Assembly (NCBI RefSeq): GCF_000801105.2
Contig: NC_079514.1
Coordinates: forward strand, 21,306,293 to 21,370,292
Length of the DNA stretch: 64,000 nucleotides
Source of the DNA: Raphanus sativus
Taxonomy: Eukaryota > Streptophyta > Magnoliopsida > Brassicales > Brassicaceae
Direction: 5' to 3'
Shown: one piece after another, positions 32,607 through 43,807 of the stretch
Layout: every line of letters begins with the position of its first letter
How positions within the stretch are numbered: the stretch's first letter is position 1
Position numbers and translations under genes: made by a program
The notes under the pieces: generated by a model
The model's database searches: none
What the model was told of the DNA's origin: nothing
Seen by the model: the letters and a program-made list of their open reading frames with translations, nothing else

Positions 32607-34618
32607 GTGGAGGAGATGGATGAGGTTCCACTCGTAGAAGGAAACCTGGGTCGAAGCCTGAAGATAGGCTCCAAGCTCCTAGAAAGGCTGAGGAGGAGAT
32701 TGGTCGACTTCTTAAGATCCAACTCCGACTACTTTGCTTGGTCCCATGAAGACATGTACGGAATTGATCCCGACGTCATTATGCATCAACTTCAAGTAGA
32801 TCCAATGCATCCCCCTGTCAGGCAGAAAAAGGAGGAAGTTCGCCCCTGAAAGGGACGAAATTATCAACGAAGAGGTCAAGAATCTACTTGATGTCGGGTT
32901 CATACGAGAGGTACAATACCCCGAATGGCTAGCTAATGTGGTGGTCGTGAACAAGAATAATGGGAAGTGGAGAGTCTGTATCGACTTCACGGACCTTAAC
33001 AAATCCTGTCCTAAAGACCCTTTCCCCTTGCCTCACATCGACAAGCTAGTCGATGCAACTGCTGGTCACCAACTGATAAGTTTCGTGCATGCATTTTCCA
33101 GATATAACCAAATCCTAATGCACCCCGACGATCAAGAGAATACCTCATTATGACCTCCTGGGTCATTTATGAAGAATGTCGGTTCGACCTATCAATGGCT
33201 TGTCAACATGATGTTCGCCGACCAGATAGGGCAAACCATGGAGGTTTATATTGATGATATGCTGGTAAAATCCTTGGACGCCAAGGATCATATCTCACAC
33301 CTTCAACAGGCGTTCACCACCCTCAGGAGGTACAATATGAAACTCAACCCTTCAAAGTGCTCATTCGGAGTACGCTCTGGGAAGTTCCTGGGATATATAG
33401 TCACCCACAGGGGCATTGAGGCAAACCCAGAGCAGGTAAAAGCAATCCAGGTGATACCTTCCCCTCATAATATCAAGGAGGTTCAGAGACTGACAGGAAG
33501 GATGGCCGCCCTGAGTAGGTTCATCTCCAGGCTGTCCGACAAGTCGCATGCCTTCTTTGAGACCTTCAAGGACCCCAAGGACTTCCAATGGGCCGAGAAA
33601 TGTGAGCAAGCCCTATCTGATCTCAAGGTCTACCTCACTACTCCACCTCTCCTCTCGAAGCCCTTGGAAGGGGAAGTCCTATTGCTCTATTTGGTGGTAT
33701 CAGAGCATGCGGTCAGCGCGGTCCTTGTAAGGGAAGAAGGAAAGAAACAGCATCCTATCTACTACGTAAGCAAATCGCTGCTGGACACGGAGACCCGCTA
33801 TAGTCACCTTGAGAAGCTAGCCATCGCACTAGTTAATGCAGCCCAAAAGCTACGCCCCTACTTCATGGCACATCAGATCGTGGTAGTCACCTCTTTCCCC
33901 ATCAAAGCGGTCCTTCACAAGCCGGAAGTGTCTGGACGACTTGCAAAATGGTCCATAGAGCTAGGAGAGTACGATGTGATCTTCCGACGCGCAACGTCCA
34001 TCAAGTCACAAGTCCTAGCAGATTTTGTAGCTGAATTCTCTCCTGCCATGCTTCCAGCACTGGAACAAGAAGTAAAGCTTTGCGATAGTGAAGGGGAAAA
34101 AGGCGAATGGAAGCTATACGTAGACGGGTCCAGCAACGTAAGGGGCGCAAGCGTGGGACTAGTCCTAACTTCCCCTACGGGAGAATCAGCCTCAAGGGCC
34201 GTACGATGCAACTTCAAAGCGACGAACAATGAGGCTGAGTACGAAGCTCTAATAGCAGGGCTGACACTCGCCAAACAGATGGAAGTAGAAAACATCCAGG
34301 TCTTCAGCGCCTCACAACTAATCATAAGCCAGGTCCAAGGAGATTACCACTCCAAAGATACGAGCATTATCAGTTACCTATCAGTGGCTAAGCGACTACT
34401 CGACAGGTTCTGAAACTGTAAGCCCACTCAGATCCCTAGGGAGCATAATTCCCAAGCCGACGCTCTAGCTAATCTAGGGTCCGCCCTAGAAACCACGAGT
34501 CACATGGGCATCCCATTGCTGGTACTTCAATGGCCCGCGACAGAAAAAGAGGCGGAGCCTGAGGAAGTATCCGTAGTAGATAAAGGAGAAACCTGGATGA
34601 CTCCATCATTAACTACCT
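32607..34618 (+). pseudogene. T1 reverse transcriptase and tandem RNase H
   Basis: Frame 32607-32849 (RT N-terminus, YFAWSHEDMYGIDP) shifts +1 near 32830. RT then runs 32850-33600: VVVVNKNNGKWRVCIDFTDLNK, then TGA 33151-33153 next to a short deletion that removed the usual VMPFGL motif, then VYIDDMLVKS with the catalytic YIDD at 33247-33258. The connection/RNase H domain follows (HPIYYVSKSLLDTETRYSHLEKLA). A second RNase H (WKLYVDGSSNVRGASVGLVL...NNEAEYEALIAGL) is the extra domain typical of the Tat lineage. TGA 34411-34413 interrupts it; the frame continues to TAA ~34618. Not functional. Confidence 0.85.
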
Positions 34619-35823
34619 AAGGTATGCACCTTGCCTGAAGATCGAGACGAAAGTCGGAAGATAAAGAGGCAAGCTGCCAGATACTGCTTCTCCGAAGGCA
34701 AAATTATACAGAAGATCCTTCTCAGGACCTTACCTGCGATGTCTCACCCCTAGAGAAGCCGCCAGGATACTAGAAGAACTCCACGTGGGAGAATTCGGTT
34801 CCCACTCCAGTGGTCGAAGCTTGGTACTCAGAGCCAGAATGGCCGGGTACTATTGGCCAACTATGGCAAAGGACTCCCTCAAATAAGCTAAAATCTGCAG
34901 ACAATGCCAGAAGCACGCGCCAGTCTCCAATCTTCCACCAGAGAACCTCAAATCTCTAAGCTCTCCTTGGCCCTTCCGAAAGTGGGGCATGGACATCGTG
35001 GGGAAATTTCCCTTGGCACCGGGGCAAAAGGTTTTCCTCCTAGTCGTGACCGATTACTTCACAAAGTGGGTGGAAGCTGAAGCACTAGCCAAGATAACGG
35101 ATCTCCAGATCAGGAAGTTCCTATGGACCAACGTGATCACACTTGGAATCCCTCATGAAATCGTCACAGACAACGGACCCCAGTTCACGAGCTACAACTT
35201 CCGAAAGTTTTGAAAAGACTGGAACATCAAACTCTTCTATTCAGCACCACGACATCCCCAGTCGAACAGTCAAGCCGAGTCCACTAACAAGACGGTGGTG
35301 AACATGCTCAAAAAGCGCATAGAAGACGCTCATGGGCGATGCGCAGAAGAGCTACACGGAGTACTCTGGGCCTATCGGACCACTCCGAAGATGGCTACCC
35401 AGGAGACTCCTGTCTCACTCGTCTATGGTGCTGAACAGTGATACCCACAGAGGTGCACGTAAGGACCACAGTCTCCGAATTCCTCTCCCAAGAAGAGAAC
35501 GACGAGCTAATGTCCCTGAGTCTAGACCTACTCGATGAAAAAAGAGAGGCGGCCCGCCTTAGAAACGCGTCCTACCAGTTGAAAGTAGCCAAGAGCTATA
35601 ACAAGAAGGTCAGATCCAGAACCTTTCAGAAAGGAGACTGGGTCCTAAGGCGAGTCTGTGACCACACAAGGGACAAATCAGCCGGAAAACTCGCTCCTGG
35701 ATGGGAGGGTCCTTATAAGGTAATAGAGGTGCAGGGGGCAGGAGCCTATAAGTTGGAAGACAGCGACGGTAAGTTCCAACCTAACTGCTGGAACGCCTTG
35801 CACCTCAAATTCTATCACTTCTA
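34619..35823 (+). pseudogene. T1 integrase
   Basis: HHCC zinc-binding part: LEELHVGEFGSHSSGRS...CRQCQKHAP (34770-34920), with TAA 34884-34886. Catalytic core: Asp at 34992 (MDIVGKFP), Asp at 35169 (TDNGPQF) and Glu at 35277 (NSQAEST), giving exact D-35-E spacing; TGA 35211-35213 lies between the last two. A small indel near 35435 shifts into frame 35438-35824, which holds the C-terminal domain (FQKGDWVLRRV...GWEGPYKVIEV...AYKLED) and ends NALHLKFYHF. The protein would integrate cDNA; this copy is dead. Confidence 0.85.
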
Positions 35824-35824
35824 A

Positions 35825-36660
35825 AGTAAGGTCCCCAGATCAAGCTTTCTATACTATTACTACTACTATTATATTTTTAAGTTCACTGGTTTCCTACTCC
35901 AATGTATGCGATAACGTCTCTGGACTAAGCTTATAAAATACATTATTAGTTACGACTAAAGGGGCTATAGGAACTCCAATGTACTTAAAGGGGCATACTA
36001 GCTGGGTCAGGCCCTAAGGGACCTTAGATCTAAGCAAACCCCATATACTAGTGAGACTACTCACATGGCTATACGACATATAAGGAACAGGTCTGATCAA
36101 CCCTATTACATTGTCTGCACCTCGGGCCCTACGTAAAGGCTATAAGACCAAAAGTTATGTGGGGACCACTCGTACTAGTGCTACCCAAACCCTGCATTAA
36201 AGATGCTACGAGCTAAATACAATGAAGGGGGCATGAAGTACAACTGCAAAGTACTCTAATCAGATGCTGACTACGATTAATTGGTCTGTGTGCCTCTCTT
36301 ATTACTTTTTTGTATTCTCCTGTTCCTCGGATACAATTCGACTCTTCTACGGCCAAATCTCAATTTGTGGAAAGCCTTAGCTGATATGTAGGGAGCAAAT
36401 GTGCGAAAAAATCGGTTAGCACCAAAAACTTAATACTTATCCAGACGTGGAAAGTAGTATGTCTGGTGTGAAGTCGCTCCGCGGGGCAGGCCCACGCCAG
36501 CCCCATAAGTCTGAGCGTGACCTTTTCTGCAGAAAGGTAGAGTGCAGCATTGAGATTCATGAGAGTGGCCTATACCTCCGGGTGGCAGAGTGTGGTTTCT
36601 CAATAACAAGATCGGTAGTGGTTCCCCCATGGGGAGCAGAATACGATCACAAACCTCCCA
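35825..36660. other. T1 non-coding region, proximal
   Basis: Follows the integrase stop. Matches T2 60420-60900 and 60130-60420 in reverse complement (for example CTCGGGCCCTACGTAAAGGCTATA against TATAGCC...GGGCCCGAG). No ORF conserved in both copies. Confidence 0.6.
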
Positions 36661-37215
36661 TAATGCATACGGCCTCAGTGTCTATGAAGAACCTCCGGGT
36701 TCAGTACGGCCTCAGGGGCTATAAAAGAACCTCCGGGTTCAACACGGCCTCAGGTTCTATAAAAGAACCTCTGGGTTCGACGCGGCCTCAGGGTCTATAA
36801 AGAACCTTAGGGTTTAATACAGCCTCCGGGTCTATAAGGAATCTCCGGATTCAAAAATCACCTAAGGGTTGATCAAGGACTTTCGGGTCCTTGATCTTCG
36901 GATCTAATCAGAACCTTCAGGTTCAAGGATCTCTGAATCCAAATACCAACCTTCGGGTTTGCCAAGGACCTCAGGGTTCAAAGGCATCAACCTCCGGGTT
37001 CGAGGTATCCATCGGTTTAATCACAGTCCCAAGACTTAAAGATTAAACCTCAACACTCAGAAACCTCAGGGTTCAATGAGCAAACCTTCGGGTTCAATAA
37101 AATGGCCTTCGGGCCTAGGTAAGGGACCTCAGGGTTCAAGGCCTTAAGAACTTCCGGGTTCTATGGCTCAAGAACCCTAGGGTTCAAACCGAGCTAGAAC
37201 TCTAGGGTTCTAAGT
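36661..37215. repeat. T1 dyad-phrase array (GAACCTCCGGGTTC)
   Basis: At 36669-36850 about four ~45-bp units of the form CGGCCTCAGG-CTATAAA-GAACCTCCGGGTTCA. The phrase then becomes irregular to ~37215 (AACCTTCGGGTTC, AACCTCAGGGTTCA and similar, every 20-40 bp). The motif GAACC-N4-GGTTC is a perfect dyad. The same array, inverted, occurs in T2. Confidence 0.8.
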
Positions 37216-37772
37216 AAGGATCTTTCATTCCAAAACTAAAACTCAGGTTTTTAATACTGGATTACAAGGTCTAACGCTTCTTTAATAATTTCATGGTTCA
37301 GTCAGTTTACTAAAAGGATCCAGATCCTAGACTCTGATATCCTTACAAAGGTCCAGCCCATACAAGGTTCCAGCTCTTCCAAAGGAACCTAAGCGTCCAC
37401 CTAGACGTCCTTATGTTCCGGAGATACAAAGTCTTCTCAACAAGATCTAGGCCCCTAGATTATCGACGCATTGAAACCTCAAAAATCCGGAGTAGTGCCA
37501 TTCTAGGGGCAAGACTATCATCAGCCCCTAAGACCTTACCTGATCTGATTAGGGTTATGGTCGGCCTTCGGCCCATAACCCGAGATAGGGAATTCCCCTA
37601 TCTTAGCGATAAGGGCAAGACAACCTCGTTTGTAAAGTCTAAGACCCTCGAGGGTCAGTACTTAAAAGTCTAAAGGCATGAAGGCCTGAGGTTTAAGAAC
37701 AAAACCCCGAAGGGTGAAAACAAAAACAAAAGCCCAAGGGGCTCAAAAGACCAAGAGTTCAAGATAGAAAGA
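37216..37772. other. T1 non-coding region, distal
   Basis: Between the dyad array and the end of the antisense gene. Contains CGGCCTTCGGGCC-like phrases; an 86-codon plus frame (37413-37673) is not conserved and not supported. Confidence 0.5.
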
Positions 37773-39331
37773 TTAGGCCGTTGGAGAAGCCGCCGCGTCT
37801 TCAGATGGAGCAGGAGAGGTCTCCTTGGCAGCACCCGCTTCAGGGAGAGGCAGCTCACATCAAATGATGGAGGAGGCAACCCACGCAGCTTGTCCTCAGA
37901 CTCCCTCACCAGCTTGTATCGCTCGAACTCCACAGCCAGCTCCCATTTGTCGGTCTGCTCCTTGAGCCATTCCCTCATCAACTCCCAGCGAGCAATCACC
38001 TTGGCTCCACTCACGGCCATCATCTTTTCGTCCTCAAAGGACTCCTTCTCCGACTTCAGCCCGCACAGCTCCTCCCGGGTCTCCTCCAATTGGTGCGTCA
38101 GAGCGGTGTTATCGGCAGCAGTAGCAGCCTCGATCTACTTTGAATTCTTCAGCTTGAGCTGAAGGGACTTGATCTTCTTCCACTGAGCCAGGGCCTTATC
38201 CTTCTCCTCCCTAAGTCGAGCATTCAGATTCTCCATCTCTTTCTTGGATGATTGCTCGTTCACCATATCCTCGAGATGGTGAACCTGAGACATTGCCTGC
38301 CAACAAACCACAATGATCACCAATACATATAGCGAGGGTGAAAGAAAAGGAGACACGGTGTCATACCTGGAGGAGATCGAATTGGATGGTCTCAAAGGCT
38401 TTCGGGATGTCCCCAGATAGAAGAAAGCTGGCACTCTCAGGAAATGTCGTGGAGGAAAGATCAGCCACAACCTTGGCCAGATCCAAGCAAGGCTGAAGAG
38501 AGGGCTTTGGAGTCGATCCTGAAGCCCGAGTTTTCCTCTTGGAGGAAGAGGGGGCTGAGCTGGTAGGTCCCTTACGCTTAGTACTCTTTAGGAAGAGAAC
38601 ATCATCATCACCGGAGACAGTAGCCTTAGTAGTGGGCTTCTTGGCTGAGAGTTTCTCTGTGGCTTTGATGAACGCATCCATGGCTTGTTCTCCCGTTGAT
38701 CCCGACATATTACCTGAAAAGAACAAAGCAAGAAATCCGCAAATTAACTAACAAAGAGAGATATGACATAAAGAGCTTACCCCAAATGCTGCACTGCTGT
38801 AGAGCTTCTTTGCTGATGAGGAAAGTGATCTGACGACGCGATGAGGGAAGTTCAAGAACCTGATCAGCAACTTCTTTTGCTTCTGGCACGGGTGTGCGAG
38901 GCACGTCTGCAACCAGAAAAAGAAATAACTCAGTATCACGATTAAAAACCATTGAGAAGTATAGTGACCTACCAACTACATGTCAAATAAGAGAAAAGCC
39001 AGGAAGGGTTACGAAGGCAAATCTTTCTACCCATTTACCATTAAAAACTGGATGACGCTTCCTCAAACCCTTCTCAATCTCCCGAACCAGAGCGGCACGC
39101 TGCGAGGATGGAGATAGTACTTCCCCAGTGATCCGGGCAGGGCGGCTACGTAGTACGAGTATAGCACTTCGTTCACTCCCAACACTAAACTCTCCAGATC
39201 ACCAAGATTCTGAATCGCTATCAAGGTTCTCCAGGATGGAGGAGTCAGCTGGCCAGGAGAGATATCAAGATACTCCGAGAGCTTTGCAATCAGTGAAGGG
39301 ATGCGATCCTTGAAGCCTGACTCGAAGTACA
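37773..39331 (-). pseudogene. T1 antisense gene, exon 1 (rest) to exon 4 (PF04195-like)
   Basis: Antisense to T1 pol. Exon 1 remainder 39331-38973: FESGFKDRIPSL...SPGQLTPPSWRTLIAIQNLG, the PF04195-like core, with a frameshift near 39085. Exon 2 38906-38781 (126 bp). Exon 3 38713-38367 begins with MSGSTGEQAMDAF. Exon 4 38296-37773: a long coiled coil (HHLEDMVNEQ..., EETREELCGLKSEKE), then WELMREWLKEQ and LPPPSFD, with a stop at 38135 and a shift near 37858; the likely ancestral stop is 37775-37773. Splice sites follow GT-AG (GTAGGT/TGCAG, GTAAGC/TTCAG, GTATGA/GGCAG). Function unknown. Confidence 0.7.
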
Positions 39332-40611
39332 TGATATACCATGGATTTCACCCATTTTCTACCATGGTATACTAGTATTTTATTATATAACTAATGTGTT
39401 TTATAGCCTGTTAGGTATGTTTTCAGGTTCAGGAGCGTTTCATGATAAAGTGATGTTTTTGGAGCATTTTGGAGTACAAAAGATAACACACCCGAGTTGA
39501 CCATTCAAGACCAAGTCGGAAGTCAACATTGTGATAAGAATCGATCGATACTCATCCTGAGTTGTCGATCGATGTGGTTGAGAAGATCCGCGTACTAGAA
39601 GATTATAATCGATCGATACACATCTAGTGTTATCGATCGATATCGAGGACGAAATAGTTTAGACGACTACTTCACCAAGACTTCACCAAATTACGAGATT
39701 GCCCCTGACGAGTTTTTAACCTAATGGAAATGCTTAAATATTCCTGCTAACTGTTTTTGACGGCAAGCTTTGACAAGTCTAAGAAAGCAACAAGTCTTGA
39801 GAGGCAAAGCAGAGAGTGTGAGAGAAAGACTAGAGTTTTATGTTTTGAGAGATTGGAGAGATCATTGAGAGATTTGTGAACTCCATTTGTTTTCTATTCC
39901 CTATCTATGCAATTCTTTTATCTATCTTATATTATGAATTGCTTAGCTATGTCTGAGTAGTCTACTTTTAGATCTAGGGTTTAAATAGGTTAGTGGGATC
40001 AGCCCCAAACTATAATTGCTAAGTTGTGATATTCATTAAATAGATTGCACCCTAAGCTTGTTCTAGAGTAGCTAACTAGACATTAGATCACTAGGATCTT
40101 TGATATCTTGATTTATATGTTTGAACTAGTGTTTCCTTGGAGAAGAGCTAAACGCCCTCCTTGAGACCTAGTGTTCATTATCGACTCGCGCCTAGTCATA
40201 TCTAGAAGCCGTAGATCGATATCCCGACAGGTGAATCGATCGGCGCTGCGAAAGGTGTATCGCTCGATATCTCTAAAGGATATTGATCGACTCTTTTTCT
40301 GGTCAACATACGATAGTTGAGGCCAGAGATCTAGATCATTTAACCAGTGAGACATCACTGTGAGTTAAGCGGCTGAGTTCTATAGTATCATGCAAGCAAC
40401 TTGTTAGGCATTTATAGGTATTATAGAGCAACTACCTTGCTCATTTTAGGAATTGTCATTTACATTTCATCATTAAAACCAACTTCACCTAGGATAGATT
40501 AATTGATTAGATTTAATCGGTTCCCTAGCTTCTCGTGATTTGATCCTAAGTACTACAGCTGAACCTCTTATTTAAGAGAGTAAGCTCTATAGGGTAATTT
40601 GAGCAGTATAA
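39332..40611 (+). repeat. S3 5' LTR, 1280 bp (internal deletion)
   Basis: Lacks ~80 bp present in the 3' LTR (near 40424, TATTATA junction). Last bases read TATAA instead of TATCA, a point change in the terminal inverted repeat. Confidence 0.85.
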
Positions 40612-40615
40612 AATT

Positions 40616-40633
40616 TGGCGCCGTTGTCGGGGA
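40616..40633 (+). other. Primer binding site, S3
   Basis: TGGCGCCGTTGTCGGGGA; tRNA-Asp type with one change from the exact complement seen in element B. Confidence 0.8.
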
Positions 40634-40728
40634 GCTTTGATCGCCATTAGATTTAGTTTTATCAATTTTAGGTTTTTTCTTTTTCTTTACCCCTTTCTGA
40701 TTAAAATTTTTCTTTTCTTTTCAGGTAC

Positions 40729-42373
40729 ATGCTCAGCAGTACCAGAAGCAATAAGGGAAATTAACTACTATTCTCAGAAGATCTTGCACACTTGGAACGT
40801 TCAATCCGAAAAGACCTACGCTCCGCATCTATCGACAGAACCGCAGTACCGTCGACTGATATTCACAATCAACCGTCGACTGACAGTCAGACAGCACCGT
40901 CGACCGATACCGTTCGCCGATCCACATCGTTCGACACTACCCAGCGTACATCGATCGATACTAACCAGCGAGGCATGGTTGCGATTGTTATTCTCACGCA
41001 GGGCGATAATGGAAACATGTATGACCAAGATGATCATCCTGCGTAATTTCTTTGATGAGGCACGTGCTGAAGACTTAAGGAGCAAAATCGCCACTTTCGC
41101 GCAAAAGCCTGGTGAGACTTTTAAAAACGCGTGGATCAGATTTAAGTTCTTCCAGCGAGACTGTCCGCACCATGGATTCAATGAAGTGCAGCTGCTAAGC
41201 GCTTTCTACAGAGGTATCGCCTTGAGATATCAGATGGCTCTTGATACTGCTAGCGAGGGGAACTTCAAACACCAGGAATCAAATAGAGGCTGTGAGACTT
41301 ATTGAGAACCTAGCCAACAAAGCAGCAGCAACAAGATCACTGACTTTGACAAGAAGAAATCGGTTGCAGCCATCGGGGAGAACCAGATGAATGAAGTCAG
41401 AGCTAAGATAGATGCTTTACATGCATTTCTGCGGCAGCCAGTCTGCTCAGCTGAAGAAGGAGAGTCTAGAGAAGATGATACAGAGGAATATGTGAACTAC
41501 ATTGGAGGTACTGGATTTCAGAAATATGGAAACCAGAGTGGAAACAAAAACTTTTTTGGCAATGGTCAGAAGAGTAACTACAACCAGAGTTCACAGTATC
41601 AGAAACCCTTCACCAACACCAGGAACTGCGGCAACTCAGCTTACCAAAACCCACCACCACCCACCCAGGAGAGTAAGTTTGATGCCATGATTGATAGAGT
41701 TCTTGAAGGACAGCGGAAGCTTACAGTGGATTTCAGTGGAAAGATTGACTTTGTCTTCAACAATCTGAGCACAAGGATAAACACCATTTGTACTCAAGTT
41801 TGGAAGCTTGAGACACAAATTGTCCATACTGAAGACTCTATCAGGACAATTGAGACTTCTAAGGAAGTAGGAGAAGGAAGCATGAAACACCACGTGAATG
41901 CCATTATAGATGATGATTTCTGGCAAGTGGTGAAGCATGAGAAGGTACAAGAACGAGACTTTGAAGTGGAAAGTTCACTAAGTTTCGGAGGATCACAATG
42001 GTGTCGATCGATACCAACTAGTCCACATCGATCGACACCAATGATGTCATTTCCAGATACGACTGCAGATTGCAACACGGCTAGGACATTGACACATGCT
42101 GAATTCACGGCTTCACATCCTCATCCACCCACCCCCACCTACGAAGATATCGACCGACGAGACAAGCCACTCATCGATCGACACAAATATGAGACACGCA
42201 TCGATCGACCCTTTTCTCCACCTATCGATCTACAGGCACCTCTCACATACCGGGTGCAACTACCATCGATTGACAGCAACCGAATCAATGCACTCCGACC
42301 CACACCGAAACCACAAGCTAACCCTGCAGAGACTACTAGTAACCCGTCATACACTACACCAACATCAGAGTGA
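40729..42373 (+). pseudogene. S3 Gag with internal deletion
   Basis: ATG 40729, soon interrupted by a TAA (GGAAATTAAC). Ser-Ile-Asp N-terminus, then the sequence jumps at 41039-41047 (CTGCGTAAT) from the QDDH segment to FFDEARAEDL, losing most of the Retrotrans_gag core relative to S1. From 41387 the nucleocapsid-like and coiled-coil part is open (MNEVRAKIDALHAFL) and reads through the place where S1 has TAG. It ends at TGA 42371-42373, where S1 has GGA. Confidence 0.75.
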
Positions 42374-43807
42374 ACTGAAGGAAGAAGGTTAAGGAGTAGC
42401 AAGGAGAAAACTCCTAAGAACCTTAAGAGGGAAGTTAATGAGAAGGAGATTGATGGTTTCACTAAGAGAGTTATCAGAATCCCACTAGAGAAACCCTTTG
42501 AGGAGGTTTACTTCACAAGTAGATTGTGGATGTTCTTCAGAGAACCAAGGGAGACTGAAAATGACATTAGGAGAATGTTTGACAATGTCAGAGAAGATAT
42601 GAGGAAAAGGATCACATTGAAGAAGAAGAGTGATCCTGGGAAGTTTGCAATACCCTGTGTAGTACAAGGGATTGAGTTTCCTCATGCACTATGTGACACT
42701 GGTTCTTCAGTCAGCATTTTACCAAAGGTTATGGCAGACCATCTGAGTCTGAAAGTAGAGCCTTCACCAGAGATCTTCACACTTGTGGACTACACTCAGA
42801 AAAATTCTGGAGGTTTGATCAGAGACCTGGAAGTGCAGATTGGTAATGCAATTGTCCCTGTGGATTTTCATGTCCTAGACATCAAGTTAAATTGGAACTC
42901 TTCCCTCTTACCTGGAAGAGCATTTATGGCTACAGTAGGAGCTATATGTGACATGAACACCAACAGGATGTGCTTGACTATGATAGACCCAGACATCCAC
43001 TACGACCCTGTCAAACTTGGCAAACTACCAGCCAAAACCGTGGTAAAAGAAGATGATCTTGGTATCATTGCAGTTTGTCATTGTGAAGTAGAGTATGAGA
43101 CAGAGTACTCAGGATCGATCGACAACCTCTCTACATCATCGATCGACACCAGCAAGTCAGAAGAGATCGACACCAACCATGGATTATCGATCGACAGAGG
43201 CATACCAGATGATGAACTCGACTTACCAGATCATTGCTACCCAAATTTCGCCATCCAACCCAATAGCAAAGAAGATGATTACTCAGTAAGAAGTTGGGCA
43301 GATAGCGGATTTCATGAAAGTTTTGCAGTAGATACAGCCAGATCTTCCCACAGTGGAAACCACATTGAAGAATTTGATGCAGATTATTGGGAAGAAAGAG
43401 CTTGGGAAAACTACATGGAGAATGATAGATTTGCAAATCGTTTCCCCAAATCGATCGACATCCACCGTCCACCATTGATCGATTATCTACTTCACCCAGA
43501 AAAACGACATCGTCCATCGATCGACATCGCCAGCATCACATCGATCGATATTGACCCAGACGACTTAAAGGACAAAATCGGAATTTCACCGATTAGGACA
43601 ACAAATGGGTATATAAAGTTGTCAACATCAGCCACGAAAATTCAAACTTCAACAACTTATACCCAGCAGCTTCCAGCAACTAGCAACATAACCATGGAGG
43701 ACTGCAACATCAAGAACAATCGATCCAACCCTGCAGCTAGACGATCACCATTGATCGCCACCACCACTGCACCATCGATCGATACCCTTACCAGAGCTCA
43801 ATCTTGA
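42374..43807 (+). pseudogene. S3 retropepsin and Ser-Ile-Asp tail
   Basis: In frame with Gag after TGA 42371. Protease: GIEFPHALCDTGSSVSILPK (DTG near 42697), LLPGRAFMATVGA with Pro replacing the Leu of S1. The tail has SIDNLSTSSIDT and similar repeats. It ends at TGA 43805-43807 where S1 has CGA, a CpG-to-TpG change typical of methylated repeats. The protease would process Gag. Confidence 0.75.

Noticed and set aside
32607..35823. Possibility that the RT/RNase H/integrase region is an endogenous pararetrovirus
   Set aside because: It has integrase with D-35-E, tandem RNase H, and 440-bp LTRs with a purine tract, so it is a Ty3/gypsy Tat-like element; no movement or coat protein signal was seen.
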